Notes under the pieces: generated by a model | What the model saw: the letters and a program-made list of their open reading frames with translations, nothing else | Database searches by the model: none | What the model was told of the DNA's origin: nothing | Program-made: the position numbers and the translations under genes | Source: Diadema setosum | Taxonomy: Eukaryota; Echinodermata; Echinoidea; Diadematoida; Diadematidae | NCBI RefSeq assembly: GCF_964275005.1 | Contig: NC_092698.1 | Span: 34,939,662 to 35,003,661, forward strand | Direction: 5' to 3' | Length of the DNA stretch: 64,000 nt | In this document: positions 1 through 14,932 of the stretch, one piece after another | Layout: each line of letters starts with the position of its first letter | Position numbering within the stretch: the first letter of the stretch is position 1

Positions 1-72
1 AGGGTTACATTTTCAGTAGCAACGATGTCATTGTGCCTTAATGACAGGAAAAGAACAAACATGTACACTAAC

Positions 73-3000
73 CTGTCCAGCTTTGGAGAGTGACTTTCTT
101 CTGTACATGTAGTCTTCAGAGTTGACCACGTAGACCATCTTGTAGGAGTTGAGATTAAACTTGCACTCCATGTTATTCACCATGTCGACGCCTTCCAAGG
201 GGTTCATGACCCCGCCCACCACCACCTTCCCTTCTGTCTTCTTGTCTCCTTTGGTCACCACTTTTGACAAGATCTTCCTCGCGTCCTTCTTGGCGACATT
301 GGCGTCCATACTCCCACCGATGGCAGGCTTCCCATTTGCTTCCTCCGTCAGTGACTTGGTGTCAGCGCTGGAGTCAGTGTCTTGTGAATTCTCGTTTGTT
401 TTGAAGACAGAGTTTCTGTTGGCATCTGCCTCCGATTCGTGCTTGCCGTCTTTATTGGTGGCATTTTGGGCGGCCTGGTCTTCCCCATCCTGTTTCTGTT
501 CCCGCGTTCTTCTCAAATTCCTGGAAGACAATACGAAATGCTGTCACTATCTAAACACCACAGCCCTACCCATGAATAATTCCAACGAGTTATCAACCAT
601 TAGGACACATATATATTTTGCAAATCATACATTAACTGGCACATGAAATAAGGCAACAATACGTGGCCAGTAAATACTATCATATCGAGTCAGAATTGCA
701 TGTTCAACATGTTCCATGACATATTATACTAAAGCCTTGCTGTAACAAAAAGCAAAACAAAACAAAACAAAACTTATCATTATTATAATAGGTTCACAAT
801 GTTGAACTGTTGGCAAACCATCTCACAATTTTATTATTAGTATTTTTTTTTTTAAAGCAATGAAGGGTATATGTGACCCGCTACAACAAAAGGATCCGAA
901 AGTCGGGGGAGGACAATTTTCTGTAAATGACTTGACATTATTCCCCTACTCTTCTACTTTAATTTCATAAATAACACAACTCATAAAAGTACTTGGTTGC
1001 GGAGATATCGACAATTTTATTAGCGTATGTCAAGTGCTTGAGGAAATCAGAGTTTCGAGAAAAACGCCTTGAAAGTTTTCCTTCCGACGGTAACATGATC
1101 AAGGGGAGGTATGACAGTTTTCACCGCTTGACAATAGAAGGTATGCTCCTAGCGACCTCCGCGATGTTCATTCAAGCTTAGCACCAGCGGTCTACGCACG
1201 ACCAATTAGTAATCAGGATGCCACGCACTGACCAATAAGATCACTCCCTCGTTGCTAGGGGCGGAGTCTAGTTGCGGCGCTAAATCCAAATCTTCGGACA
1301 CGTTTCTGTTACGTTGAAAGTCGGAAAATCATGGCCCAGAAAAACGCTAATTTCTTGCCTTTCGTACGATCATTTAGCTTTGAAATTTCGGCAGACGATA
1401 GACAAAACATAAGACTACAAAATTATGCCAAAAACAGAAATCTGATTGTTTGGACCAATTTTGATGATGTGACTTGAAACTCGATTTTCTCGGCTCCGCC
1501 GTCAGCGACTTTAGGATCCTTTTGTTGTAGCGGGTCACATATCCAAAAGATTAGGGTAAGATTAGGATCAGGGTTAGAATTTAGGTTATGGTTAGGATTA
1601 GATTCAAGATTACAGTCAGGGTTAGGGACAAGGGAAAGGGTCTGGGCTAATTGTCAATGGAATAATCGTTTTAGAACCTACAATCAAATGTAATAAGCTA
1701 ACATACATGACTAGTTACAGGTAAAAACCATGCTTACCTCGGCAGGAAGACTGGTTTCTTAGTGAGCTGTTCCCTCAACTCCGGCGAGATGCTCTCGGAG
1801 AGGACAAACTTCTCCACATAGTCCACCCACTTGTCCACCTCTACTGGGTCATCACTGGGGTCTTCTTCAGTGTCCAGGAGCTCAATGCACAGCTTGCTAT
1901 CACTCTTTGCCTGCATAGTAGACAGAATATGGGGTGGACCTTCAATAACGGAACACATGACATCAGTTTCTCACCTATCAGATGGTAAATACTCATGAAC
2001 CAGAAACTCATTTATGAGATATATGGAAAACATTACATCCTTGAAGAGCATTTGACTGGTCTCTTGGCTTGTGCTATATGCCATTCTGTAATTCTATCCC
2101 AATCCCCATCCGGGCGTACCCTCCAATTCATACACAAGTAAACGTTACATTTTTCACTTTCAAGTGGAATGCAAAAGAAGCAGCACATGATGAAATGAAA
2201 GAAACGTCCACTCACATATGTAACCTTGAAGCAGTTCTCCTCGGACAGCAGCTGCTCAGCCTTGCGTTGGTACGATGCCTCCGAGTTTGCCCTGACCGAC
2301 ATGGTGGCCAGACTTCCGCCCGTCCCACCGGTCTTGATCTCGTTCATGAACAGGTCTGTGACTTGCTGACACGTGTCCTCTGTTACTATGTGTTGTAACT
2401 GGAGTGATTCAAGGAGACAAGACAGTCCTGTGAGAACACATTCATTTCTCATACCTTTTCTCAAACTCTTGATCTTATGATGCAGCATGCCTTTCACTTA
2501 CCGGCTTCATCAATGGAAAAAAAAAAAAAAAAAAGATTTCTATGTTGATTGCATTATGCTAACTGCTTCTGCAACTTTACTGCAGATGTCAACCATGTCA
2601 TCTTGTGTACACGCAAAAATCATTCATATTACTTTCGTCTGCCAAATACTATCACTTACTTATTGCACATGAAGAACGATTTACATTCACATTTTTTTTT
2701 TTTAAATTGCAGTGTACGTGTATGCATGTGACCATGTGTAATATCTGTTTTAAGTGCATAACCTTTGCTACCCTATTGCTGTACCTCAAAAGACTTGATA
2801 CTTTTAGCATATGACACACTTCCTCCTGCAATGCCTTGAGGCTCCTCTTACCTGTCTGACTGTGTTGGTGACCACCTTGTCCAAAGTGAAGGCCATGTAG
2901 GCGTGGATACCAAACATCTCCCTCAGCTGGTCCTCGTACGTCCCACTCTCAATGTTCCCATCCAGGAGACTTCGCACCAGGTCCAGCAGAGAGTTGTAGT

Positions 3001-5767
3001 ACTCACTGGGATCCAGCTCTGAAGTGGATTGTTGTAAGACAGAAAGAATAAAGCCCCCATGGAGGAGAGTGGTCTTTTGTAGCTAGAGCAATTTAGCACA
3101 CACTGTGAAACAAGAAACGCTGGCGGCATAAAGCATGAAACTTCGTAAATGGCCACTGGCATTCAATGCCTTGTGTAGACAAAAAACTTTGGCACGCATT
3201 TTACTTTCGTAAATCTTGGCTCCTCGCAAAAGTTTCATGCATGCAAAAATTTCTGGTTTTACGGTATCTTCATTTCCACCTCAGGCTCATCCCTGTAAGT
3301 AAATGAGGAGGACTTGACAATCTAAAGTTCACTTTCAATCAGCAAAAAAGATGACAATGTTTCATGCATACAGTTCATATGATATTGATAAAATACAAAT
3401 AGAGCATGCAGACAAAAACTAAATTCAAAGAGATCTCATAGCCACCTGCTGCCTACCCCAGAACCTGCGACACCCATGTCACATACCTCAAAGCAGGATC
3501 AAGTTAAGTCAAATGAAACAACCACTACAAATTACAGATCACTCTAGTGTGAGGATGGGAAATGATTTGTCATAAAATCTGCCTTGCATGACTCCAGTAG
3601 GGAAGGAAAGACGAAGGGGTATGTGTAAAGAGTTATGACAATCAAAGGGCCAACTCACGAGGTTGCTTGAGGCCCAGGGCCAGGGCAGTGGACTCCTTGG
3701 CTGCCCGTCTGTTCAGGCCACCCTCTGTCTCCATGATGACATCACAACGTTTCTTCATCTTCTCCAGCCTCTCACACAGAATGTGGTAGAGCCGAATGAA
3801 CAGGTACCAGTTGTTATTGACAAAGAACAACCGATATGAGTCGGGCTGAGGAAAACAAACAGGAAAATGATTGACACATGTGACTACATTTATAAAAGTA
3901 AAAACTGATGTTTTTTTTTTTCTCTCTTTGATTTCAATCACAAAATGGGCTGGTACTCTGAGCAATGAGATAGGTAAACAATGGCTTCATGGCTTCAAGG
4001 GTTTTCACAAAAATCTGGACAGAATTTCAAACATTCCATACATTTGTCAAATTCATATGAAATTCTTCCGTCGACCTTTTTTTTTTTTTTTTTTTTGTCA
4101 ATCAATTCCATACATTCCATCGAGAAACAGGGACATGCAGTCACTATATCTTTTCCATGTCTTTTTTAAAATTTTATACTTTACTCTTTGCTGCATCCAT
4201 GGAAATGTTTGTTTCTAATAAAGTTTGGAAACATAAGAACAAAGATTACAATACAACTGCTTTTCACATTAACTGCATACATTGATCAACATCCACTCCC
4301 CATGCCAGGACAATTATGAGTGAAAAACAAATATTCAACAGAAATAGATGAGCTTTGTAGTGGATTATGTGGCCTCTAAGGACTAGGAGACGTGTAGACT
4401 CATGTAGTACTTTGTGCACACACAATTATGAGGAAGGTAACTTGTACAACAGCTGAAACAACAATCTGAGAAGCTCCACATCAGCTCATTTCATATACTG
4501 CTTAAAAACTGCACTAAAATACTATTGTCTCATGAATCATAAATGCAAAGATGTGTTGTCAAACTCACAGATTCCCAAATACTTCTGTCGAGGGGTCCGT
4601 TGACAATTTTCGTCTTTTTCACCTCCGTTTGATCTTTCTTGCCGCAGGATTCTCCTCCTTCGTCAGTATCCATATCTGCAAAGATGAACAATAAACAACA
4701 GTCCAAGGAGGAAGAATCTACCTTCAGAAAACATCTTCATTTTGCTACTGTGGAATCACATGCCAATAAGAATGAAAAACTGATTAAAGACAGACATTTG
4801 ACAACACATCTTGCACAAAAATCCACAGCCACACTGCAAGAGTAGGCTCAGTCATGTGTACTCACATAATGATATAATAATCTCTGTCTGCGGCATATCT
4901 TACATTTGTACTACACACTTTGACTAAGATATTATCAAGGAACAAACTGCCATACATTATCAAAATAGGCAATCTCTAACTATCCTCAAGTCAATAGGTC
5001 TCTTTGGGGGGAAAAAAAAATCTGAGTAAAGATCAGATTACTTATGATACAAGTGGATAATAATTCCATCAACTGACTGACAACCAAACACACAAGTTAA
5101 AAGAGTCACATATCCCTTTGTGAACAAGGAACGTCAAGGCTGCATACCTGCCAACCTTAAAATTTAATAAATACAAATGAGTGAAAAAGTGAGTGAACAT
5201 GATGTAAAAATAAGAATTTTCACAGATCTCTCATACATCGCTATTAGCAGGTGTTGACAAAATAAGGAAGACGTAATTGAATTAAGCTTCTGTTTTCCTA
5301 AGAAATAGGAATGTTCCTATTAAATGGGAACAGTTGGCAGGTATGCAACTGCATGTGGTATCAAGACGAATGAGATGCTTCTTACCTTCATCTTCATCCT
5401 CATCATCCGATAACTCTCCTCGCTCTGAGAAGGTGAGGTCTGGGAGGAAGTGGAGCAAGAGCTGCTTGATCTTCTGCTTCTCACTTTTGTGGATTCCTGG
5501 GATTAGTGGGGGAGAGTAACGAAGGGAAAAATACTGCTTACTCTGTCTGGAGGCAATGAAATATGTCAGAATCTACATTAACTGCTGCCACATAACCATC
5601 TGCCAACAAAATTTAGTGAAACTTTACAGCAAGTCAGGGCAGTTTAACACATGTGAGTTGCAATCGCAAGTGAAAAATGAAGTAAGCAAGGTTCCACGGC
5701 ATATATTTTCAAATGTCATATAACAAATTTCAGAAATGCAATGCAAAAGACCATTTTTTAAAAATGT

Positions 5768-5801
<34 letters not shown>

Positions 5802-8800
5802 TTTTTTTTTTTGGGGGGGGGGGGGGGAGTTGTCTGGACTTGTGAACCCAACTTACTTTCAATGTTAACAATACATAGAAGATAATTTGGAAATACAGTG
5901 TAGTACTATGGGTCAGTGTTTGACAATGGTAGTAGATAGGTGAACAGAGGTGGAGGACTAAGCATCTCATACCTGTCTGCCTCTTGGTATGATGGATGAT
6001 GAGTGAGGAGGCGTCTTCCATGATGTGCTTGTCCAGGAAGGGGAGAGAGAGGTGTGATCCAGTCGCACCTGCTCCATTCTCCCCGGCACTGAGGCCCTCC
6101 TGCCTCTCATAGAATATGGCCTCGATCTCGTTCAGCAAGCTCTTCGATCTCAATGCCTGGAAAGATAAAAGTCACAACATAACAGAGGGATACCATATGA
6201 CACATATTCCGAGGGATATAGGAAAATTGTTTCACCAACATCAACATGACACACGAATCTATAGAGTACTGGGTACCAAGTTGTTAATTTTGTGCCTTCA
6301 ATTCTGAAAGATTCTCCCTTCTTTTCATCTGTGGATGCTATCTATTTTACCAACATTGTTCCAACCCATCATTCAACATCAATCTTCACGAACCATACAC
6401 TCATTCTCTTTTCCTTTTTTTTTTCATCTACTCTATTAGTCACAATTGTGAAATCATTCAGCAGTGAAAAAAGATCTAGCAGAGCATCTGGAGGAGTTAG
6501 TGAGGATGATAAAGTACCTTGATGTCATTCTGCTTGAAGTTGAGTCCCTGATGATCCAGTGATTTGAGGTAGTACTTCTCGTTCTGCTCTCTCCAGATCT
6601 TGTTGAAATTTCTCTGGGCTTCCCTCCACTCATCCTCCTTCAGTTTTAACCTAGGACAAGCAAAAGTCACATCACATATCAAGGTGAACTACTACAAAAT
6701 ATGAATTCCACTATCATCCTATTCTCACAACCACAGGGAACAAGAAAACCATGTCAAATACCTTCACAAATCAGGCAGTGCATCAACTTATATCTTAAAA
6801 AGAAATGGAAAAAAATATTGTTTGAAGTCATTACCTTTTGAGAACCAGTGGTACAGCAACTGCAGGGTTTTTCTTCAAACCTTCAACGATATCTGGTGCT
6901 TTGTCTCCATATATTCTGTGAGGCAACAAATATACAAATAATTTTACAATGGTACATAATCTATAAATTGCAAGTTTAAGTCAAATGAAAGGGAGAAGAT
7001 TCTCACGAGGTGAATTTCCTCCATAGGACATTTCATTTTTTTCATTTGGGATTACTCAAATAAAACAATATAAAAGTGAAAATATAACTGAAAGAGGAAT
7101 TTTTTTTCTTCCCATAGAAAATATGGTCTTCAAAAGGCACTCTTATGAACAGCAGGGGAGGTGTAAGTTCCCCTACCCCCATGACTCTGAAAGGTCGCGG
7201 GATGATAATTTAGGCAACACTGACCTGTGAATGGCTTTCCTGTGGATGACTTCCGAGGTACCTCCCAGAGAGTTGTCCAGCCTGAATTTGGAGGCTTCCT
7301 CCGGGGACATCCTCGACAGCTTCTTGGCGACGTGTTCGAGGACACGGATGGTGTGTGCATTGATCTCAATAACAATGTCCAGCTGGTAGTGAAAGAAAGA
7401 CACTGGTCAGCTGTCTTACACTGTCATACCCATGACAACACAACACTATTGTTTCTAATTCACACTGTTAGAGAAAATATGTTGGAAGGACGGAAAAAAA
7501 AAAGTCTTTCTTCTAAATGACACGAATATTAAAGTATCTTCTTACAATGAAAAAGAATTGCTCACTACACTCTATAAAATTTACAGAAAAAAAACTACTG
7601 GAATTATGCTGTGTACTGTAATGTACATCTGCTGCTGCTCGACTTTCCATTGAATAGAATGAATTGAAGCAAATTTCTCATTACTTGTCACAAATTGCAA
7701 TAGAACTTGTATGTATCTTGGGTAATTTAGGACTTATGATGGAGGCAATATGCATGCAAGGTAATGTTGTAGTTGCCTTCTACACCTAGTCAAGCAGAGA
7801 CTTTCATAAATCAGATTTCCATTAAACTATAACAATGCAAGCAACAAAACTACTTGATCAAAAACTATACAAGGACTTTTAAATCACGGAGAGATTGTTG
7901 ATGACTTACCTCATATCTCTCGTCCTCACATCAATACAAGGACTTTTAAATCACTGAGAGATTGTTGATGACTTACCTCATATCTCTCGTCCTCACATCT
8001 GTAGATGTGCTCTTCATACTGTGTCTTCCTTGATGCGACAAACGTGGAGTCCTCTGACCAGGAGGGGAATGACACCCAGGTGTCGTTGATGACTTGGTTG
8101 CAGAGGGAAGTACGCCCACCGCATTTGGGCTGCTGGTAGCTCTTGGGAAGAGCTCGATAGCTGGCACCACATCGTTTGCAGTTGGAGAAGTCTACAACAG
8201 AAATCAAGTTGTCCATTCAAATCACTTTATTGATGTCTTTAAAGTGTATCACATGCAACTCTTGTAAGACTTGCTCCCAGTAACTGGCATACCAACATCA
8301 CAATATACACTATAATTCTATCTGCAAAAGTTGAAAATTCAACAGAAAACTAAATTGTTTACTGATAAGCTTGATGAGCATACACACAGATGACATTAGG
8401 AAGGCAGTTAAACAAACTAGTGAAGCAGACAGAGATTTCACCTATGGGATATTAATATTATATGGCTTACCAATTTCAGTGTAGAGTTCTCCTTGTGTCC
8501 GTTCCTTTGGTTGGTGGGGTGGCTCAATCTTGTCCGATTCCTTGTAGCCAAGGAACTCCTTGAACCATCGATACAGTTCTGGAAATTTGCTACAGCACAA
8601 AATTGAAGGAGAGTAATATCAATGTTAGCAGAGCAACATGAGAATGAAGTCTAGCACTACCAAAGCTATACTCCCAAAACATTGCTCAATTCAGGAAGAT
8701 TGTTGTAAAGTATCATAGATTTATATTTAAATATTCTAAAATTGCTATAAAACAAAATCTAACAAGCAAAAGCAATGACATCAAATATCTCATTTTCGTG

Positions 8801-11800
8801 TTTGTGATATTTCAATGAGGAAAAATGAATGTATTGCATTAAACAACTCCTGAAGACTCAAGTAGATATCATTTGTTCAAAACTACAAATTATCTCGAGG
8901 TTTGCATTGAAACAAACTTATATATACACAATTCAAAGTAATTAGAATATCTTACCCAAGGAATGGATTGACAAGCTGCACAAGTTCTGCTCTGGACACA
9001 ATTTCTTGGTTGAACAAAACCAAACACCTCAGAAAGTTGTCATACACCTGCTGACTGTTCAAGGCTTTCCGAACCTATTTTCAAAGAAGACATATAAGCC
9101 AAGATTAAGATTAAGAAAGGGGAACAGTAACATACAGAGTTTTGTGCAACATAGACTAAAATGGCACTCATTACAAGTATCTAAATAAACCTTAAAATAG
9201 TGATGAAAGTAGAAGGAATACACGCACACACAGGAATGTGAAAGCCTGAAAAATGTACACTAACCCTATTTAAAGATTGAAACTCTTTTGAATTGGCTTT
9301 CAAAATTGTGTGCATCAAAAGGTTAAAAATGGTATATTGGACAATAGCTCTTGTTTGCATGGACTGTTATTGATTACATGCTGCTTTACAAACATTCAGA
9401 AATGTTAATAATGCTACTCATTTATTCCCCTCTAAAGAAAAAAAAAAGGGGGAAACAAAAAAACAAAAACAAAAAAAAAAACAAAAAAAACCTTCAACAC
9501 TACGAATTTAGTACCAGGAACATAAAAGGCATTAAAACGAAGATTTCCCATAAAAACAAATACACAAAAATCTACCCAAAAGAGAAATTTGTACGGCATC
9601 TATAACGTTTCTTTGCAAACGTCCATTTCTATATTTCTCTGCTTCATGAAGGTGATGACTGAAACCAGCAAAACTATGAACGTCATCAGAGGTGAGTGTA
9701 AGATTCAGAGAAAGTCAAGACAGTCCACATGAATACACTCACCTTATCAAAGAATGCAAATTCGCTGAGACTTCCGTGCTTGCCTGCTTCATCCAGAGAA
9801 ATGTCTTTGGTCGGACCAATCTTTATTTTCTGATTATTACAAACAGAGAACAGGGGATGTAGAAGAATTGTCAGTATATTCATTAAAGAATGAGAGCTGC
9901 CTATCAAAGTTGTTTTTCATCTCGGCATACAATTTTGAGACTACTTTATCTTGCAAAGGATTACAATTGCAAATCTTGCTTGCAAATCTTGCAAAGGATT
10001 ACAATTGCAAATTAAGTCTCAGGAAAAAGAACTTATCAATATTTTGTCTATGGACAGGAAAATAATGATCCAATGTGGAGGCACTGTTTTTGGTAATTTC
10101 ATTAATTATCTTCTTTCTTTTTTTTTTCAAATCATTATCACTTCTCTGGCAAAACTAAAAACAAAAAAACAACGAAAACATAATGCCTCCGGCACCACTA
10201 CATGGCGGAGGCATAAAAAACACCTCCCTAAATACATGACAAATATCATAATTCATGTATTCTCACATTATTACTATTTTTTTTTTTTCATTACAGCGAG
10301 AGAATGCAACACTGTTTAAGAGAGGAATGAGAGCAAATTGTTAGCAAGTCTACCTTATTTGTATGGTGGGATCCTTGACTTTGTCTCTTCATCTGGCTGG
10401 TGTGCTTGGGGGTGGGGCGGGATTTCTTCACCTCTGTGTGGTCTGTGTTGCGCACAAGCATGCTTGACAGATTGTCCTGGAAAAGGTATCAAAATTATCA
10501 AACGTGATCAGTGATGACAGCATGTACAGACTGGATTGTACTAGATTGTTCATCATAAACTTACTGTTAGATCTTTGAAGTAGTTATATTCTATTCATTC
10601 AGCTGGATTTATGAAGATTGCATCTAGTGGACACATTTTAAATGCACTTTTTCTACCAATAACAAATTTTGAACTTAAGCAAAAATATGATTTAAAACGA
10701 GTCTAAAAAGGATAGCATTCTGAGGGTACTAGACAGCTGACATGCATGATTTATATAAGGCAATATCTTTACTGTGAAAGGTATCAATAGCACACCCACA
10801 CCCACGGATATGTGCGAGTGCTGGAAAGGCATATTTTTTAAGGCAAAACAGTACTTGTACCTTTCCTGCTCTAGACATGTGTTGCAGTACAATTTGGGGA
10901 AAACAATATTTCCACAAGACCTGCAGTATTTTTGGCAAAAACAGTAGAAAATGCTGTACAAAATAAACAGCTGGCATCTCTGCACAATCATTTTCTTTTT
11001 TCAGGATCCGAGTGCAAAACATGTGACAAACATCTTTACAACATCTGATGAATGTGAGCTTGGAAATTTTCCCAACTACTATACTTATTGTGTCAATCAC
11101 AGACATAAGTGCTGACATACACTTCTTCACAAGTGTCATACAAAGAGAGGACATACACACACAAGCACACACACAGAGAAAAGAAATGCATTCAGTAATT
11201 ACCTTTTCCATACTCACCCTCCCCATGACGAAGGAGGATGCTAGGCCTGCAGCCCCATTGGCATCAGGCAGGAAGTGACCAAACTCTTGGAGTAGGTCTT
11301 CCTGGTTTTCAAAGAGCTTGGAGACTTGGCTGAAGACCTGTGCTTCGGTTAGGGAGGGCTGGTAGGTTCCCCCGGACTCCTTGACGGCCCGCTGCTCCTT
11401 CTGGTACGTGTGCAGGATGCCCAGGAAGGCCTTGTAGATCTCTGGCTGGTTCTGGAATCGGTTCTGTGGAGGCAAACAGGTTCTCAAATTAGAAGAATGT
11501 GGATTGGTTTGCATATGTTTCTGTCAACCTGTTGACTGTAAACTGAAAATGTTCCTATTAGATGGCATGAACTGCCTATTTTATTCGCAAATATGAATTA
11601 CTTAAGTATTTCATTCTGCCCCTCTATAATTTTGACAACCCTTTAAGTAACGCCAAAACGGGTGAGACATTCATGGTTCTTTCAATGCTTTTCAAACAAC
11701 TACTACTGATGCATATCAAACAATCTTAGCACATTCTGTGTCTACTTGGGAACTATGATTTTGCCAGATTCACAGCCTTTCTATGTTCAACCACCCAAAG

Positions 11801-14800
11801 TGTATACCAGTCAATGGCACAAGTACTCTCTTATATTCATCTCGTTCCAATGCAGTACATGCTAAGAACTGAAAAATCAGCACAGGATTTATTTCCTTAC
11901 ATACGCGCACACAAAAGTTATATGACTGCACATGCACAGCGATTCTCTCTCAATGCGGTCTTTTTCCGAGACTCCAGAAGTATAGTAAACATATTCAAAG
12001 TAGTTCAGTCATGAAAACCAAGTTGTAAATATGACAGAGATACATAGAGGCAGAAGAAGATTTTACAAAGGGTACCTTGATTTTGTTGACGTAAGTAATT
12101 GCATGGTTGAACTCCACAGGCTGCCCCGTTCCACCCCCTCCAGCTGCTCCACCAGGTCCTCCGGTCCCTCCATGACCCAGCTGTGACTGGACAGGGCTCG
12201 TCTGAGCTGCAGGAGGCGGCTGGGAATAGGTGTGGCCACCAGCGGCTGCCTGGTTCTGTGTGGGATGGCTGCTGGCCATGGGGTGGTGGCTGGGCTGCTG
12301 AACGGAAAGTGAAAAACATGGCTTTTATATGTGGAATCTGGACAGCGAGGTCTTGCAAAATATGACATTTTTTCTAAACTGCAGATATAATCTATAACAT
12401 AATGGACAAGCTCAGGAGCAGACATGCGTAAGTGAAAACGAAAAGACTGCCCTTGAACACTAGTGATAAAAAAATAACAAAATCATCAATTCTGGCATTA
12501 AAGAAAAATGTACAAGTCAGGTTCCATAGATTTGCACAAAATCAAGAATGAAAGGTTCAAGTGGAAGTGAATCATCATATCCTGTCCAAATTTTCTGCAT
12601 TTACCTATGTCCACAATGAATAGTGCATATAAATATATGACTCAATTTATGATACAGTGCACTCCCGTTATAACGAACACGGTTATAACGAAATTCCGGT
12701 TACAACGAAATAAAATTTAGGGCTGCAACATTATCAACTCTATGTATTTTTATTGTTTATTCATTCGGTTATAACGAAATTTCGTTATAACGAAAGAAAA
12801 CTGCCGGTCCCGAGGACTTCGTTATAACGGGAGTCCACTGTATCATAACACAAATTGTCTAATTTTCAGACAAAGGAGCAAACCTGCAATGAATACTGAT
12901 CCAAGGGTGTGAAAATTGGAAAGCAGTGGATTACAGTTTTTCCTTTACATAGTGCATGGACCTTAAATTTTAGAAAAATCTTTAAGAATGTGTATGTTTA
13001 TATCAAAACATGTCAACATAGGATGATCACAAGTACAAATTATGACTATTTGTAACTACTTGAAAAATTAACACATCACAAGTGGTTACTGGACATCTTC
13101 AAAAGAGGTTTACATATATGTTAAAGTGGTACTGTATGCTGTGTATGCAGCTCCAAAACATTTCACACATGCCATACTTTGCAGTGTCAGAGAGACAAAT
13201 TTCCTTACTTTTGTGACAGTTGCCTGTCCGTACGGTCCTGGCAGTGTGGCCTGTTTAGCTGTCTGGGACACTGTCTGAGGCTGAGAGCCCTGTGATGGTG
13301 GGCCTTGAGCCTGACCTATAGCTGATGGACCATGGGCCCCTGCAGGCCCAGAGGACTGGGTGCTAGTTGGTTGCAGACCAGTAACTGTCAGAAGCTGAGA
13401 AAATAATAGAAAAAAAAAAATCACTATACAATGTAGCACTGCAATGTATAAAAGAGCAACTATCACAGTATGAGACAATTGCATAACTTAAAAAAAAATA
13501 GACCAAAAAAAATTCTTATTACTCTGCAAAAATATTTATCACAACCATGCAAGACATAGTAAATAAAAAAGAAAAAAAAAAGGTTTATGATACACAGATG
13601 AAAGTCAGAAAAAAATATGAGAAGGATGAGAATAAGCACATTTTTTTTTTGATATGAAAGCTGAGAGACACTGGCAAATGCTCTGGATATTGACTACAAG
13701 GCTTTGGAAGTTATGCAGACTCCGTTACCCTTGTCCCACTTCACTTTAAAATGTAAATTCATCATATCTGTGAAAATTCCATGTGTTTGGTGGTGCCTGG
13801 ATGAAATAGAGTTGTGCAATACTTCCACTGGTTTTCATCACATGTAATTAATTACACCATATACATACTTCTGTGAGTGTGCAGATTTACTAAATGATGA
13901 GTTTTATTATCGTATGTCTGTCTTTCAGTTACTGTATGCATACATTTCCATTTTGTTAACAAAACTATCATTTACAAATAAACATGACTTCAGAAAATGA
14001 AAATGAAATTAAAAGGAAGTTTCAAAGAGAACGTTTCTCATTTCAAAAAGACATGGTTCCTATCACGAAAGTTCAAGTAGGCTAACACATGCAAATATGT
14101 GAAAAGGAAACTCCTGAAAGTATACAACAGTTTAGGCATTTATTTTGCAATACATGAGAGCTATGTCTGTAAACCATAAGTCATTCACTGAGCAACACAC
14201 ATAGCTTTTATACTGTAACACTATGCCAACACCTTCACTTCACTACTTTTTACTGTACATGGTCCATACCTTTGGTGTTGGGTGGGCAGGGGTGCTGACA
14301 TTGATCTGCGAGGGGTCATTGGCCTGAACCTCAATCTTATAGCCTGGCGGCAAGAATGTGTTGAAGCCCACAATCAAGTCAGGATGGCCTTTAAAGAGGT
14401 TGGACACACGGTTGATGACACCTGGTGTATCGATGCTGCAAACAAGTACAAAATGAGTAAAGGTTTTTACTAAAACTATACAGAAAATGTAGTCTTGACT
14501 TTCACATGGGAAAACAGCTGCATGAATGACTGCACAAAACCAAGCAAGGAAAAAAGGTGAAAATGGACTTTTTCATGGCTATTGTCTTTGTTAGTCTGAG
14601 GTTTTGATTCATCCTGATACACAGAATTCCCAAAATATACATACTATTTCCTTCCTGTTGAAAACTGCCAACAATGTGACAGCTTACATGCTTTGAATCA
14701 TGTACAAACTGGTACAATATTCATCCTTGAAAATGTTAAGATATCAGTATGATGAAATATAATCCTGAAAGCATTATCACCTCTGTGACTTGAATTCCTT

Positions 14801-14900
14801 CATAATGTCCAAGAAGTCATTGTAGACCTGGGGCTGGCTACCAAACTGGAGCTTGACCTGATCCAGGTAAGACAGGGCATCTTCAACCTTCAGTCTCTGG

Positions 14901-14932
<32 letters not shown>

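Larger units (their letters stand above)
73..3845 (-). other. SIN3A: SIN3A C-terminal region (Sin3a_C), exons 19-23
   Basis: Exon 3845-3659 starts [20 protein letters not shown]; 3018-2852 encodes [20 protein letters not shown]; 2398-2216 encodes [17 protein letters not shown]; 1910-1738 encodes [20 protein letters not shown] and ends PVFLP before a split arginine; 520-73 encodes [12 protein letters not shown], a long polar spacer, then [20 protein letters not shown]. All are hallmarks of the SIN3 C-terminal domain. The polar spacer in the last exon is roughly 65 residues longer than in vertebrate SIN3A. Confidence 0.93.

Noticed and set aside
149..646. 165-codon plus-strand frame
   Set aside because: Shadow of the SIN3A C-terminal exon on the opposite strand; no recognisable motif.
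10060..10220. GGAGGCA / TGCCTCC inverted words as a MITE
   Set aside because: Short matches only; no extended terminal repeats or target duplication seen.
10729..11514. Apparent 261-residue continuous minus frame
   Set aside because: Only 11463-11218 is a real exon (PAH2). The rest is read-through into intron past a good GTGAGT donor.
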